A stretch of DNA of 64,000 bases, from NCBI GenBank assembly GCA_044221315.1, contig JBGAPK010000004.1, positions 1 to 64,000 of the forward strand. Reading direction: 5' to 3'. Numbering within the stretch: position 1 is the first letter of the stretch; each line of letters starts with the position of its first letter. Source of the stretch: JAFEBO01 sp044221315 (GTDB lineage: Bacteria > Planctomycetota > Phycisphaerae > Phycisphaerales > UBA1924). The translations under genes and the position numbers were made by a program. Below, one piece after another: positions 51,467 to 60,732 of this stretch. Below the pieces are notes generated by a model. It made no database searches, was not told the DNA's origin, and worked only from the letters and a program-made list of their open reading frames with translations.

Positions 51467-51514
51467 GGCCGGACTGTATCGGACGGGCGGGCCGGTCGCG
51501 CGTTGGGCTCGGTG

Positions 51515-53860
51515 TTATTGGCAGAGGAGCGCGTCGTACGCCCCGACAAAGAGCACGAAGTCGCTGTCGTCGCAGAGGCTATCGCCATTCAGGTCGCCCG
51601 GCCGAAAGGCGCCCGGGGTGAGAAGATCGTTGTAGTGCTGTGCAAACAGAACGAAATCTGCGTCGTCCACGAGGCCGTCGTTGTTGAAATCGGCCGCGCA
51701 GGAGGCGAGATTGAGCAGGTCGCCGGCGAGCACCCGCTCGACAGAGCCGGCCTTGATGAGTTCCGCGAGGCCCAGGGCGCCCAGGGCGACGTCTGGCATC
51801 CCGGCGGAGTCGGGCGTGTATCCGAGCTGCATGCTGGAACGGCGGTAGAGGATGCTCGCGCCGGTCTTGAAGGTCTGGCGCGCGCCGATCCGATAGGCGT
51901 GGTACGCACCGGTCGCCGCGGGCACGTAGCCGCCTCCGGACCCGGTGCCCGCGGCCATGGCCTCGAGAGACGTAAAGGTTGCGATGTTGTATGGATGGCC
52001 CCCGAAACTGTCGGCGTTGTAGCCGTCGGGGTTGGTGCCCGCAGAAAAGACGGTGTTCCAGCGGGGGGCGTTGTCGTCCGTCCACGAAAAGCTGGAAAGC
52101 CTGATGTTGCGGATCTGACTCTGCCAGTCGGCGCTGTCGCGAAATCCCTGAACCAGAAGGAGGGAATACAAACTTGTGAATGCGGGCAAGTAGTGCCCGG
52201 CGCCGTCTCCGGTGATGGGAAACCCCGCCACAAAGCTGGTGTTGTTGCCGGTCCACTTGGAACGATCAAGCCATGCGGCACGGGCGTCCTGTGCGTTCGA
52301 ACCTCCGTACGCGCCGGCCTCATTCGCAAACAGCATTCCTTCGTTGTAGCAGAAGGAGATGGCGCCGGTGTTGGGGCCGCCGGCGGGCTGGCTGAGCATC
52401 CAGAAAATGCCATTCTCCAGCACGTAACTGTCCCAGTTGTGAACCCCTGCGATGATCGCGAGCGCGGCGGCTCGCACCTGAGGGTCCCCCTGATAGAACA
52501 TCGCCGCCTTCGCGGCAGCGTGCACGATCTTCATCGTGCTCATGGTGGCGTAACCGTCCGTCCACTCGGCGAAGCCGGTCGCCGGATTGATCCAATGCTC
52601 GAACATGCCGTCGGCCGACCGATCGGGCTTGATGCCGTCGGGCGACAGCCCTGCGTAGCGATTCAGGATCGAGCGAACCACCGGCAGGTTGCCGCTCGTC
52701 CCGCTCAGTTCATCGCCCATGATGCAGAGCAGGACGGTCCAACCCGCGGCATCGGGCGTCGCGGGGTGAAATCGATTCCACGCGGGGATCACATCACCAT
52801 CGATCACCCAGCCGGGCGGCTCTCCGTCGGGAGAAACCAGGCCTTTGCCGAATTTCAGCACCTGGGCGAATTCGTCGGTCAGCCACGATTCGAATGCCAG
52901 GCGCGAATCCGAACTATCGCGAATACGGGTCACGTTCGACTGGCCGCCGGTCAGCAGCGAGCCTTCTCCGGTGGCTGCCGTGGAATTCAACGGGGCGGGC
53001 GCGCTGAGGTAGATCGTCGGAGAAAAGGCCTGCGTTCCACGGGCCTGTGTCAGCGGCACAAACGACACCGCCGCTCCGGCACCCGTCGCGGAAAGCATGT
53101 ACAAACCCGCGTTGCTGCTGCCGCCGTAATGGTCGCTGAAGGCGATGTCCCGCACGTTGCCCAGCGAGCCGAGAGAAGCGAAAGTCAGGCTGGACGCCCC
53201 GATGGAAGACCGCCATATCTGGTCATTCCAGGCGCCGAGAATTGCGTTGAGTGTCCGATCGACCGTGAGCCCGACGGGAGTGAACCCTCCGAGCGATGTC
53301 GTGAAGACCAACGAGCCGGCCGTGACCGCCCGCTGCGCGTTGTAGCACCGGATCGTCCCCGCCGAACCCACGTACAGCTTTCCCGCGTAGTGCACCATCC
53401 CGATGTGGGTAAATGCCGCGTCCGGTGGAGTGAGATCGACGCGGGCAAAGAGGGTGAGCGAATCCGACTGTGTGTCGTATCTCAGGACTGCGTCCGCGGG
53501 AAGGGCATCAGGAGAAGCGCTGGTCGTGTGCAGCCCGATGAACAGCAGTCGTCCGGACTCGGAGAACGCCAGCGCCACCGGCCCGTCGAGTGACGACGTC
53601 AGGACCATCCACGGAGTGAGGCTTGTGAGGCGGGATCGGGTCAGGTTCGCGAGGACATTTCCGCGAGTGTCATTGATCTGGACGCTATCGCTCGCGGCGT
53701 CTGCCGCGGCTTCATACCCCGACAGCGACGAGGCGGCCACCGCGGTCAGACTGGCCCCGGTCGGGAACCCGGTGGGCCAAGGCATATCGACCGGCGCGGC
53801 GAGCGCCCCAGCGTTCAGAAACGCCCACGCTCCGAACAAACACGGTTTGAACAGCCTCAT
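51515..53860 (-). CDS. Secreted protein: beta-propeller-like part, helical domain, dockerin-like end
   Basis: A 781-residue exported protein. A signal peptide (MRLFKPCLFGAWAFLNAGALA) precedes about 260 residues of short beta repeats (LAFSESGRLLFIGL, THIGMVHYAGKLYVGSAGTI, VRDIAFSDHYGGS) that suggest a propeller. Residues about 320-690 are more helical, with MSTMKIVHAAAKAAMFYQGD and FGGHPYNIATFTSLEAM, as in toroid-type glycosidases, though no catalytic pattern is certain. A dockerin-like pair ends it, DFNNDGLVDDADFVLF and DLNGDSLCDDSDFVLF, then YDALLCQ. ATG 53860 has GAGGAG 5 bases upstream. A LacI-type site lies in the divergent gap. Confidence 0.72.
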   Translation of the reverse strand: MRLFKPCLFGAWAFLNAGALAAPVDMPWPTGFPTGASLTAVAASSLSGYEAAADAASDSVQINDTRGNVLANLTRSRLTSLTPWMVLTSSLDGPVALAFSESGRLLFIGLHTTSASPDALPADAVLRYDTQSDSLTLFARVDLTPPDAAFTHIGMVHYAGKLYVGSAGTIRCYNAQRAVTAGSLVFTTSLGGFTPVGLTVDRTLNAILGAWNDQIWRSSIGASSLTFASLGSLGNVRDIAFSDHYGGSSNAGLYMLSATGAGAAVSFVPLTQARGTQAFSPTIYLSAPAPLNSTAATGEGSLLTGGQSNVTRIRDSSDSRLAFESWLTDEFAQVLKFGKGLVSPDGEPPGWVIDGDVIPAWNRFHPATPDAAGWTVLLCIMGDELSGTSGNLPVVRSILNRYAGLSPDGIKPDRSADGMFEHWINPATGFAEWTDGYATMSTMKIVHAAAKAAMFYQGDPQVRAAALAIIAGVHNWDSYVLENGIFWMLSQPAGGPNTGAISFCYNEGMLFANEAGAYGGSNAQDARAAWLDRSKWTGNNTSFVAGFPITGDGAGHYLPAFTSLYSLLLVQGFRDSADWQSQIRNIRLSSFSWTDDNAPRWNTVFSAGTNPDGYNADSFGGHPYNIATFTSLEAMAAGTGSGGGYVPAATGAYHAYRIGARQTFKTGASILYRRSSMQLGYTPDSAGMPDVALGALGLAELIKAGSVERVLAGDLLNLASCAADFNNDGLVDDADFVLFAQHYNDLLTPGAFRPGDLNGDSLCDDSDFVLFVGAYDALLCQ

Positions 53861-53936
53861 CGGTCTCCTCGAGCGGGGCGGGATGCTCTCTTCACCATAC
53901 TCTGTTCGCTGGACGAGGGCCCGTTGTTTCCCGATA

Positions 53937-53952
53937 ATGGAAGCGCTTTCAT
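53937..53952. promoter_or_regulatory. LacI-type operator palindrome 6
   Basis: ATGGAAGCGCTTTCAT has a GCGC centre and 7 of 8 half positions inverted. It lies in the gap between the divergent starts at 53860 and 54038 and could serve both. Confidence 0.65.
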
Positions 53953-54037
53953 GCCTGGGAAACACGAAAGAACGGCTCGACCAGGTTGGAGGTTGGGTTT
54001 GCGGACCACGAAACTCGGGAACGCTCCGGAGAGCTTC

Positions 54038-57000
54038 ATGATGACGCGCATCGTTCAGCGGCTTTTGGCGGCGGTCGTGTGGGCCGCCGCCTGCGGATCC
54101 ACAGCCATCGGCGACATCCTCTATCGAGACACATTCACGGATCTGTCGCAGTGGACGCTTCAGGCCAGCGACGGAGTCGTCGCAGAAATTCAGAACAAGA
54201 CATCCGATGGACCGGGCGGGCTTCGACTCCGGTATGACTTTCGCGCCGGTAGCGGATTCGTGGTGGTTCGGCGCAAGGTCGGGGTCGAATTGCCGGAGAA
54301 CTACCGCCTCACCGTGCGTCTGCGCGGAGGGCCGCCGGCGAACAACTTTGAAACCAAGCTGCTGGACCCGAGCGGCGAGAACGTGTGGTGGGTGAATCAG
54401 CGCGACCATGTCGCCGGATACGACTGGACCACAGAGCGATTCAAGAAGCGTCACTTCACGTTTGCCTGGGGGCCGAGCGGGGGCAAGCCTCTCACAGAGC
54501 TCGGGGCTATCGAGTTCGCCGTTGCCGCCAGCAATGGCGGACAGGGGTTGATCGACATCTCGGAGGTGGTGCTGGAATCGCTCCCGGCGCCCGCCGTGCG
54601 CAGCGGGGTGATCGCCGTTTCGAAAGCGAATGGAGACGTGGACGCTGCGGCGGTCGAACGGGTGTTTGAACGGGGCGGTGCGCCGATTCGCTGGAAACCT
54701 CAGGGCGAGCAGCCCGAGCTTGTTCTGGATCTTGGCAAAACGAGGGAATTCGGCGGTGCGGTCGGGGTCTTCGCCAAGGACAAGCGCCCGAAAAACGTGC
54801 AGTTGGACGTCTCGTCTGATGGCATGAATTGGGAGACAGGCGGCACATGCGCGATCGCTCCATCCGGCCATTTCTATCTGCCGATACGTGATGCCGAAGG
54901 CTCGTATGTCCGGCTGCGAATTGGAAGTGCGCCGGATGGGGCTGAATTGGAAAATATCGAGCTGGCACCGCTCGCGTTTGGCGCGACGATGAACGGGACG
55001 TTTGAACGCATCGCGGCAGATCAGCCGCGAGGGTCGTATCCGCAATATTTCGGGCCCGAACAGCAGTACTGGACGGTCGTGGGTGTGGCGGACGACAAGA
55101 ACGAGGCGCTCCTGAGCGCGGACGGCACAATCGAAGTGGACAAGGAATGGTTCAGCCTCGAGCCGCTACTTCAGCGGGAGAATGGCGAACTGCTGACATG
55201 GGCGAATGCGGAAATAAGTCAGGAACTTGCGGACGGCTATCTGCCAATCCCGTCCGTGACTCGAAAATATCAAGGGTTGACGCTGCGCATCGATGCGTTC
55301 GCCTTCGGAGAAGCGGGCGCTTCGGCGCTCGGCGCTCGCTACACCTTGCGAAACACCGGGAATGAACGCCAGCGGGGAAGAATGCTGCTCGCGGTGCGTC
55401 CGCTCCAGGTGAATCCGCCGTGGCAGGATCTCAAGACGAGCGGGGGATATGCAAAGGTGGATTGGGTCTGGCCGGCCCGCGGTCAGTTGGACGTCGTGCA
55501 GAATCTCCCGGACAAGACCAAATCTGTCCAGGTTCTGGGCGCCGGTGTCACGATGCACGCGAGCCCGTTTGAGCTTGGTGATGCGGCGCTGCGCGTCGCG
55601 GCGGGAGAATTGCCGCAGGGCGAAGAGAAACTGAAAGAGCCGTGGCGGGCCCGGTCGGGCGTCATTGTCTGTGCGTATGACCTTGCGCCGGGGGCCGAGA
55701 GCGTGTGGGGAACAGTCACGCCGTTCCACGGATTTTTCAGTCACGCGATCGATGGCGGGCCGGCGACGAAAACCCCGTATGACATCACGCTTGCGCGGCT
55801 CCAAACGCTGGAAGCGGAAACCGCGGAGTGGTGGCGGAAAGAACTGAATCACGTCCAGATATCCGTTCCCGGGGACCGCGCCCTCGAGAACACCTTCCGC
55901 ACCGCCCAGGCGCACATGCTGATCAACCGCGACGGCCCGGCGATTCAGCCCGGTTCCCGCACGTACGAGCGCTCGTGGATTCGCGACGGATGTCTCACGA
56001 GCAGCGCCCTGCTCGCAACCGGACACGCCGACCGTGTGCGCGAGTTCATCAATTGGTACGCGCCGTACCAGTATCCGTCCGGCAAAGTGCCCTGTGTGGT
56101 CGACAAACGCGGGCCCGACCCCGTGCCCGAGAACGACAGCCACGGGCAATTGCTCTACTTGCTCTACAAGTACTACCTATTCACGCACGACACCGCGACG
56201 CTCGAAAAGAACTACCCGCACGTCCAGAAAGCCGTCGAGTACATCAAGTCGATCCGCGCCCAGCGCCTGACCGACGAGTACAAGAGCGCGACCGGTCTCA
56301 AGCACGCGATGCACGGCCTCGTCCCCGAGTCGATCAGCCACGAGGGGTACAGCGCCAAACCGATGCACAGCTATTGGGACGACTTCTTTGTCGAGAAGGG
56401 TCTGCAGGATGCAGCCTCGATCGCGGGCGTTCTTGGGCGAACGACGGATCGGGTCGAATACGCGAAACTCGCCTCGGATTTCCGTTCCTCGGTGCTGCAG
56501 TCCATCAACGAATCCACCGCGTTCCACAAGATCGACTACATCCCGGGCTGCGTCGAACTGGGTGATTTCGACGGGACGAGCACCACGATCGCCCTCTGGC
56601 CCTGCGGCGGCGAAGCGTGGCTGCCGCAGGACAAACTCAAGCGGACGTTCGAGAAATTCTTTGAGTTCGGCCAGGGGCGCATCGGCGGCACCGTCAAGTA
56701 CAACGAGTACACGCCGTACGAATGGCGCGTCGTCGGTGCCATGATCCGCCTGGGCGGACTAGATCGCGGAAAGGATGCCGCACTCTGGCGAGAGCGCGCG
56801 CAGACGCTTGCCGATTTCTACATGAAGGACCGGCGTCCGGCGGCGTGGAATCAGTGGGCCGAGGTCGTGTGTCACGATCCGGCCAACCCGCGGTTCATCG
56901 GTGATATGCCGCACACCTGGGTGGCGAGCGATTTTCTGAATTCGGTGCGAGCGATGTTCGTGTACGAAGACGAGGTGGACAAGGCGCTCGTGATCGGCGC

Positions 57001-57286
57001 GGGCATGAAACCGGAGTGGAGCAAGGGCGAGGGTGTGTCAATCGGCAGTTGGCCAACGGAATACGGCGTCCTGAGCTACAAGGTCTGGCGTGAGGGTGCC
57101 ACGCTGCGGATCAAATATGACTTCGCCGGCAAATTGCCTGACGGCGGGATCGTGATATCGCCGAATCTCCTGCCCGGCTTCAGCGGCGCATTCCTCAACG
57201 GAAAGCCGCTTATGACAATCGAGGGAGATTTGCTCCGCGTTCGAGAGACCAGGGGCGAACTTGCGCTCATCATCTCAATGCACTAG
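54038..57286 (+). CDS. Large secreted six-hairpin glycosidase-like protein
   Basis: A 1,082-residue exported protein. A signal peptide ends near residue 25. Residues about 27-185 are a carbohydrate-binding-module-like sandwich (VRLRGGPPANNFETKLLDPS). Residues about 195-315 are an F5/8-type (discoidin) domain. The rest is a beta-sandwich followed by an (alpha/alpha)6 barrel of the six-hairpin glycosidase type. RTYERSWIRDGCLTSSALLA, ENDSHGQLLYLLYKYYLFTH and YNEYTPYEWRVVGAMIRLGG mark it. The substrate family is not certain, and debranching-enzyme-like, GH15-like or GH94-like activities remain open. The ATG 54038 and ATG 54041 follow GGAG. The frame is open to 53924, but that start overlaps the palindrome. 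It likely joins the LacI regulon. Confidence 0.75.
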   Translation: MMTRIVQRLLAAVVWAAACGSTAIGDILYRDTFTDLSQWTLQASDGVVAEIQNKTSDGPGGLRLRYDFRAGSGFVVVRRKVGVELPENYRLTVRLRGGPPANNFETKLLDPSGENVWWVNQRDHVAGYDWTTERFKKRHFTFAWGPSGGKPLTELGAIEFAVAASNGGQGLIDISEVVLESLPAPAVRSGVIAVSKANGDVDAAAVERVFERGGAPIRWKPQGEQPELVLDLGKTREFGGAVGVFAKDKRPKNVQLDVSSDGMNWETGGTCAIAPSGHFYLPIRDAEGSYVRLRIGSAPDGAELENIELAPLAFGATMNGTFERIAADQPRGSYPQYFGPEQQYWTVVGVADDKNEALLSADGTIEVDKEWFSLEPLLQRENGELLTWANAEISQELADGYLPIPSVTRKYQGLTLRIDAFAFGEAGASALGARYTLRNTGNERQRGRMLLAVRPLQVNPPWQDLKTSGGYAKVDWVWPARGQLDVVQNLPDKTKSVQVLGAGVTMHASPFELGDAALRVAAGELPQGEEKLKEPWRARSGVIVCAYDLAPGAESVWGTVTPFHGFFSHAIDGGPATKTPYDITLARLQTLEAETAEWWRKELNHVQISVPGDRALENTFRTAQAHMLINRDGPAIQPGSRTYERSWIRDGCLTSSALLATGHADRVREFINWYAPYQYPSGKVPCVVDKRGPDPVPENDSHGQLLYLLYKYYLFTHDTATLEKNYPHVQKAVEYIKSIRAQRLTDEYKSATGLKHAMHGLVPESISHEGYSAKPMHSYWDDFFVEKGLQDAASIAGVLGRTTDRVEYAKLASDFRSSVLQSINESTAFHKIDYIPGCVELGDFDGTSTTIALWPCGGEAWLPQDKLKRTFEKFFEFGQGRIGGTVKYNEYTPYEWRVVGAMIRLGGLDRGKDAALWRERAQTLADFYMKDRRPAAWNQWAEVVCHDPANPRFIGDMPHTWVASDFLNSVRAMFVYEDEVDKALVIGAGMKPEWSKGEGVSIGSWPTEYGVLSYKVWREGATLRIKYDFAGKLPDGGIVISPNLLPGFSGAFLNGKPLMTIEGDLLRVRETRGELALIISMH

Positions 57287-57290
57287 AAAA

Positions 57291-57363
57291 TGGCCCCGCC
57301 CGGATTCGAACCGGGAACCAAGCGATTATGAGTCGCCTGCTCTAACCGTTGAGCTACGGGGCC
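57291..57363 (-). tRNA. tRNA-Met (CAT), elongator type
   Basis: On the minus strand it starts GGCCCCGTAGCTCAACGG. The anticodon loop is CTCATAA with anticodon CAT. The sequence ACTCATAATC around it is the elongator-Met pattern. The T-arm CCCGG/CCGGG and a 7-bp acceptor are perfect. The initiator hallmarks are absent. CCA is not encoded. It is only 4 bases from the end of the glycosidase-like gene. Confidence 0.9.
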
Positions 57364-57551
57364 GACGCGAAAGAATAGCGGTTGCACGTCGGACACCCCT
57401 ATCCGGGGCGCTTCCGACCATTCACGCCTTGGCAAGGCAGTCAGCAAGTTATTCAGGCGCAAATGCGGCCTGAAAATCGTTCTTTGGTGGTAGCTATCCG
57501 GAAAAGGCTGCATGTTTGATTCAGAATTCCAACCCCTCCGGAGGATGCTTC

Positions 57552-58232
57552 ATGCGATCCCGATTTGTGTTTTTCGCCGCTGCCGCCATGACGGGCGGGG
57601 CGTCCGCGTTCGCCCTTGTCAATCCGTTCACCGAGCACTTTGATTCCTCCGCCGCCCTCTGGAGCAGCGCCAGTTCCTTTACGCCGCTCAACTACATCGC
57701 CAGCGGCGGACCCGACGGCTCGGCCTACGCCAGCCGCTCGATCAGCTTTGCGGGCAACAACATCGGCGACTTCCCGATCCTGTTCCGCGGCCAGAGCAAT
57801 TTCAACTCCAGCGGAAATGCGTTCGTCGGCAACTGGATCACGGGGGGTGTCACGCAACTCAAGTTTTCGATACGTCACAACATGGACGCGGACGTCGGTT
57901 TCTTCGCCCGCATCGCGCCCGACCCGGCATTGCCGGGGAACCCCGGGGCGGCAATCGCGCTGCTCTCGCCCGCCGTCGGGCCCAATCAGTGGACGACCTT
58001 CACCATCGACATCAATCCCGGCACGCCGTTTATCTTTGAAGGCACCAATTTCAACACGGTCTTCAGCGCGGTCGCCCGCGTGCAATTTGGCGTGACGATC
58101 GACTCCGGCACCGCCCACAAGGAAGGCCCGTTCACGTTTGATATCGACAATGTCGAGATCGTGCCGGCCCCGGGGGCGCTCGCCCTGGGCTCGTTCGGTC
58201 TCGCGCTGGCCGGCCGCCGGCGTCGGCGCTGA
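57552..58232 (+). CDS. Exported protein with PEP-CTERM-like anchor
   Basis: A 226-residue exported protein. A signal peptide (MRSRFVFFAAAAMTGGASAFA) precedes a beta-rich domain of about 175 residues (FTEHFDSSAALWSSASSFTP, LKFSIRHNMDADVGFFARI, FTFDIDNVEIV). The end is VPAPGALALGSFGLALAG then RRRRRR-like, the PEP-CTERM pattern. ATG 57552 has GGAGG 8 bases upstream. The longer frame to 57516 is not needed. It is convergent with the glutamine synthetase gene, separated by a hairpin. The opening FTEHFDSS...W pattern is common in such planctomycete proteins. Function unknown. Confidence 0.75.
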   Translation: MRSRFVFFAAAAMTGGASAFALVNPFTEHFDSSAALWSSASSFTPLNYIASGGPDGSAYASRSISFAGNNIGDFPILFRGQSNFNSSGNAFVGNWITGGVTQLKFSIRHNMDADVGFFARIAPDPALPGNPGAAIALLSPAVGPNQWTTFTIDINPGTPFIFEGTNFNTVFSAVARVQFGVTIDSGTAHKEGPFTFDIDNVEIVPAPGALALGSFGLALAGRRRRR

Positions 58233-58274
58233 TGGGGCAGGATCTACAAGAGTGGTCGAAATGGATCGCCAATG

Positions 58275-58303
58275 AAAAGGGCCGCTCCTCACGGAGCGGC
58301 CCT
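58275..58303 (-). terminator. Terminator of glutamine synthetase III
   Basis: AGGGCCGCTCC-TCAC-GGAGCGGCCCT is a perfect 11-bp stem with a 4-base loop. On the minus strand TTTTCATT follows. It lies between convergent genes and may also serve the plus-strand one, though that side has no T-run. Confidence 0.85.
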
Positions 58304-58327
58304 GTGCGTTTGCGGTATGCTAACTAA

Positions 58328-60535
58328 TTAACGGATCGAGAGCATCTCCCGGTAGCTCGGAAGCGGCCAGAGATCATGGCTGATCCGGGTCTCGAGCTCG
58401 TCCACGACTTTTCGCAGGTCGAGCATCGCGGTCAGAACGTGGTCGCGGAGGAAGACGGCCTTCTTGTGCTCGCCTTCGACGTTTGTCGCAATCGCCTTGT
58501 CGAGCCGGCCGATCTTCGCCCGGAGCTGTCCGACCAGTTCACTCAGTTCGTCGAGTTCTGACTTCACGCCCTTGGAATCGCCCTGCGCCGCCTTCGTGGC
58601 GGCGACAGCTTCCGCCAGTTCGGTCAACTGCCGGACCGCCGCCGGCATCACGAGCGTGCGGGCCATGAGTGAGGCCGTCTCCGCCTCGATCAGCACCTGC
58701 TTGTTGTACTTCTCGACATAGATGTGTTCGCGGCTCTCGCTCTCGACCTTGTTCAGGACGCCGTACTTCTTGAAGAGCTCGATGTTCTTCTTGTCCGTGA
58801 GCACCGGCAGGGCGTCCACCGAATTGCGGAGGTTTGGCAGCTTGCGCTTCTTCTCGGCCTCGACGTGCCAGGCGTGGTCGTAGCCGTCGCCGTTGAAGAT
58901 CACGCGCTTGTGCTGCTTGACGGTCTTCTGCAGGAGCGTCTTGACCGCGGCCTGAAGCTTGGCCTCGGTCGGGTTCGATCCCAGGGCCTTCTCGAGATTC
59001 GTGGCGAGGTAATCGAGGCTCTCCGCCACGATCGTGTTCAGCACCGTCGCCGGCCAGGCCACCGACTGGCTGCTGCCGACGGCGCGGAACTCGAACTTGT
59101 TACCCGTAAAGGCGAACGGGCTCGTCCGGTTGCGGTCGCCCGTGTGGCGGGGCAGCTGCGGCAGAGTCCGGGCTCCAAGGTCCAATTTCCCGCCCTTCAT
59201 GGTGCTCTTGGGCGTGCCGCTCTCGAGCTGTTCGATAATGTCGGTCAGCATATCGCCCAGGAAGACCGACATGATTGCCGGTGGAGCCTCGTTGGCGCCC
59301 AGGCGATGGTCGTTGTTGGCGCTCGCGACGCTGGCGCGCAGTACGTCCGCGTGCAGGTCCACCGCACGGATCACCGCGCACAGACAGACCAGGAACTGCA
59401 TGTTGGTGTGAGTGTCATCGCGCGGATCGAGCAGATTGACCCCGGTATCGGTCGACATGGACCAGTTCAGGTGCTTGCCGCTCCCGTTGATCCCGGCGAA
59501 TGGCTTCTCGTGCAGGATGCACTGCAGCCCGTGCCGGTTGGCGACCTTTTTGAGCGTCTCCATCACAATCATCTGGTGATCGCACGCGAGATTGGCTGTC
59601 TCGAAGATCGGGGCCAATTCAAATTGACCCGGCGCGACCTCATTGTGGCGAGTCTTGACGGGCACGCCGAGGCGGTACAGCTCCCGCTCGCTCTCCACCA
59701 TAAACGCGATCACTCTCTGCGGGATCGACCCGAAGTAGTGATCCTCGAGTTGCTGGTGCTTGGGCGGCTTGGCCCCGAAGAGGGTCCGATCGCACGCGAG
59801 CAGATCGGGACGATCGAAGTAATAACTACGGTCGATCAGGAAGTACTCCTGCTCGGCCCCGGCGGTGCACATGACCCGCGTCACGCCCTGATCAGTCCCG
59901 AAGATCTTGAGGATCCGCATCGCCTGTTCGGACAGCGCATCCATCGAGCGAAGCAGGGGTGTCTTGTGATCGAGAGCCACGCCCGTCCAGGACACGAAAG
60001 CGGTTGGGATGCACAGGGTGACGCCGCCGCCCGCACGGTTCAGGAAGACCGGGCTGGTCGGATCCCATGCCGTATATCCGCGGGCTTCGAATGTTGCCCG
60101 CAGCCCGCCCGACGGAAAGCTCGAGGCGTCCGGCTCACCCTGCACGAGCGCCGAGCCGCTGAACTCGCTCAGCGCGCCGCCGGTGCCGTCGGGCACCAGA
60201 AACGCGTCGTGCTTTTCCGCGGTCGTGCCCGTCAGCGGCTGGAACCAGTGCGTGTAGTGCGTCGCGCCGTGCTCGATCGCCCAGTCCTTCATCGCCGCGG
60301 CAACACTGTCGGCCAGTTCATGGTCGAGCGGCTCGGCGTGTTTGATGGTCCTCTGCAGCTGCTTGAACACTTCCTTGGGCAGGCGCTGACGCATGACCCG
60401 TTCGTTGAACACGTCGGCGCCGAAAGTCTGGGTCACGCTGTCGCCGGTGTTCATGCGAAGGGCCTCCGGCCGGTGGCCGTTGCTGTGGTGGGGGTGGTGG
60501 TGTGAAAGGTCGAGCGCATCCGTCCGTGTGGTCAT
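58328..60535 (-). CDS. glnN: Glutamine synthetase type III
   Basis: A 735-residue enzyme that makes glutamine from glutamate and ammonia with ATP. Its size and motifs are those of type III (GSIII-N plus catalytic domain), much longer than GlnA (about 470). Seen: THYTHWFQPLTGTTAEKHD, AGAEQEYFLID, RHNEVAPGQFELAPIFE, INGSGKHLNWSM and NKFEFRAVGSSQSVAWP, and a long helical C-terminal extension. It works as a dodecamer in the cytoplasm. ATG 60535 has GAGGGAAA 6 bases upstream. An in-frame region runs to 60598. No other nitrogen gene is near, and no leader motif is seen. Confidence 0.95.
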   Translation of the reverse strand: MTTRTDALDLSHHHPHHSNGHRPEALRMNTGDSVTQTFGADVFNERVMRQRLPKEVFKQLQRTIKHAEPLDHELADSVAAAMKDWAIEHGATHYTHWFQPLTGTTAEKHDAFLVPDGTGGALSEFSGSALVQGEPDASSFPSGGLRATFEARGYTAWDPTSPVFLNRAGGGVTLCIPTAFVSWTGVALDHKTPLLRSMDALSEQAMRILKIFGTDQGVTRVMCTAGAEQEYFLIDRSYYFDRPDLLACDRTLFGAKPPKHQQLEDHYFGSIPQRVIAFMVESERELYRLGVPVKTRHNEVAPGQFELAPIFETANLACDHQMIVMETLKKVANRHGLQCILHEKPFAGINGSGKHLNWSMSTDTGVNLLDPRDDTHTNMQFLVCLCAVIRAVDLHADVLRASVASANNDHRLGANEAPPAIMSVFLGDMLTDIIEQLESGTPKSTMKGGKLDLGARTLPQLPRHTGDRNRTSPFAFTGNKFEFRAVGSSQSVAWPATVLNTIVAESLDYLATNLEKALGSNPTEAKLQAAVKTLLQKTVKQHKRVIFNGDGYDHAWHVEAEKKRKLPNLRNSVDALPVLTDKKNIELFKKYGVLNKVESESREHIYVEKYNKQVLIEAETASLMARTLVMPAAVRQLTELAEAVAATKAAQGDSKGVKSELDELSELVGQLRAKIGRLDKAIATNVEGEHKKAVFLRDHVLTAMLDLRKVVDELETRISHDLWPLPSYREMLSIR

Positions 60536-60732
60536 GGCATTTCCCTCTATTTCCAGCGGGGCCGGCTCGTCGCCGGACCTTTGATCAAGATCGGCCAATA
60601 CCGCCGCGAGCCGCTGTCCGGCACTGCCCGGAAACGCGCTTTCGCCGCGGCCCTCGCCCCTCGGCGAGTCCAGTTATACATACGGGCATGATTATTGGCA
60701 CACGCTGGTCCCCCGGGCGGTTTGGGGCGTGC

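Noticed and set aside
51503..53593. A 696-codon plus-strand frame
   Set aside because: Antisense of the dockerin protein. The minus-strand reading has a signal peptide, domains and a ribosome site.
58724..60505. A 593-codon plus-strand frame
   Set aside because: Antisense of glutamine synthetase III. The protein is His/Arg-rich without structure.
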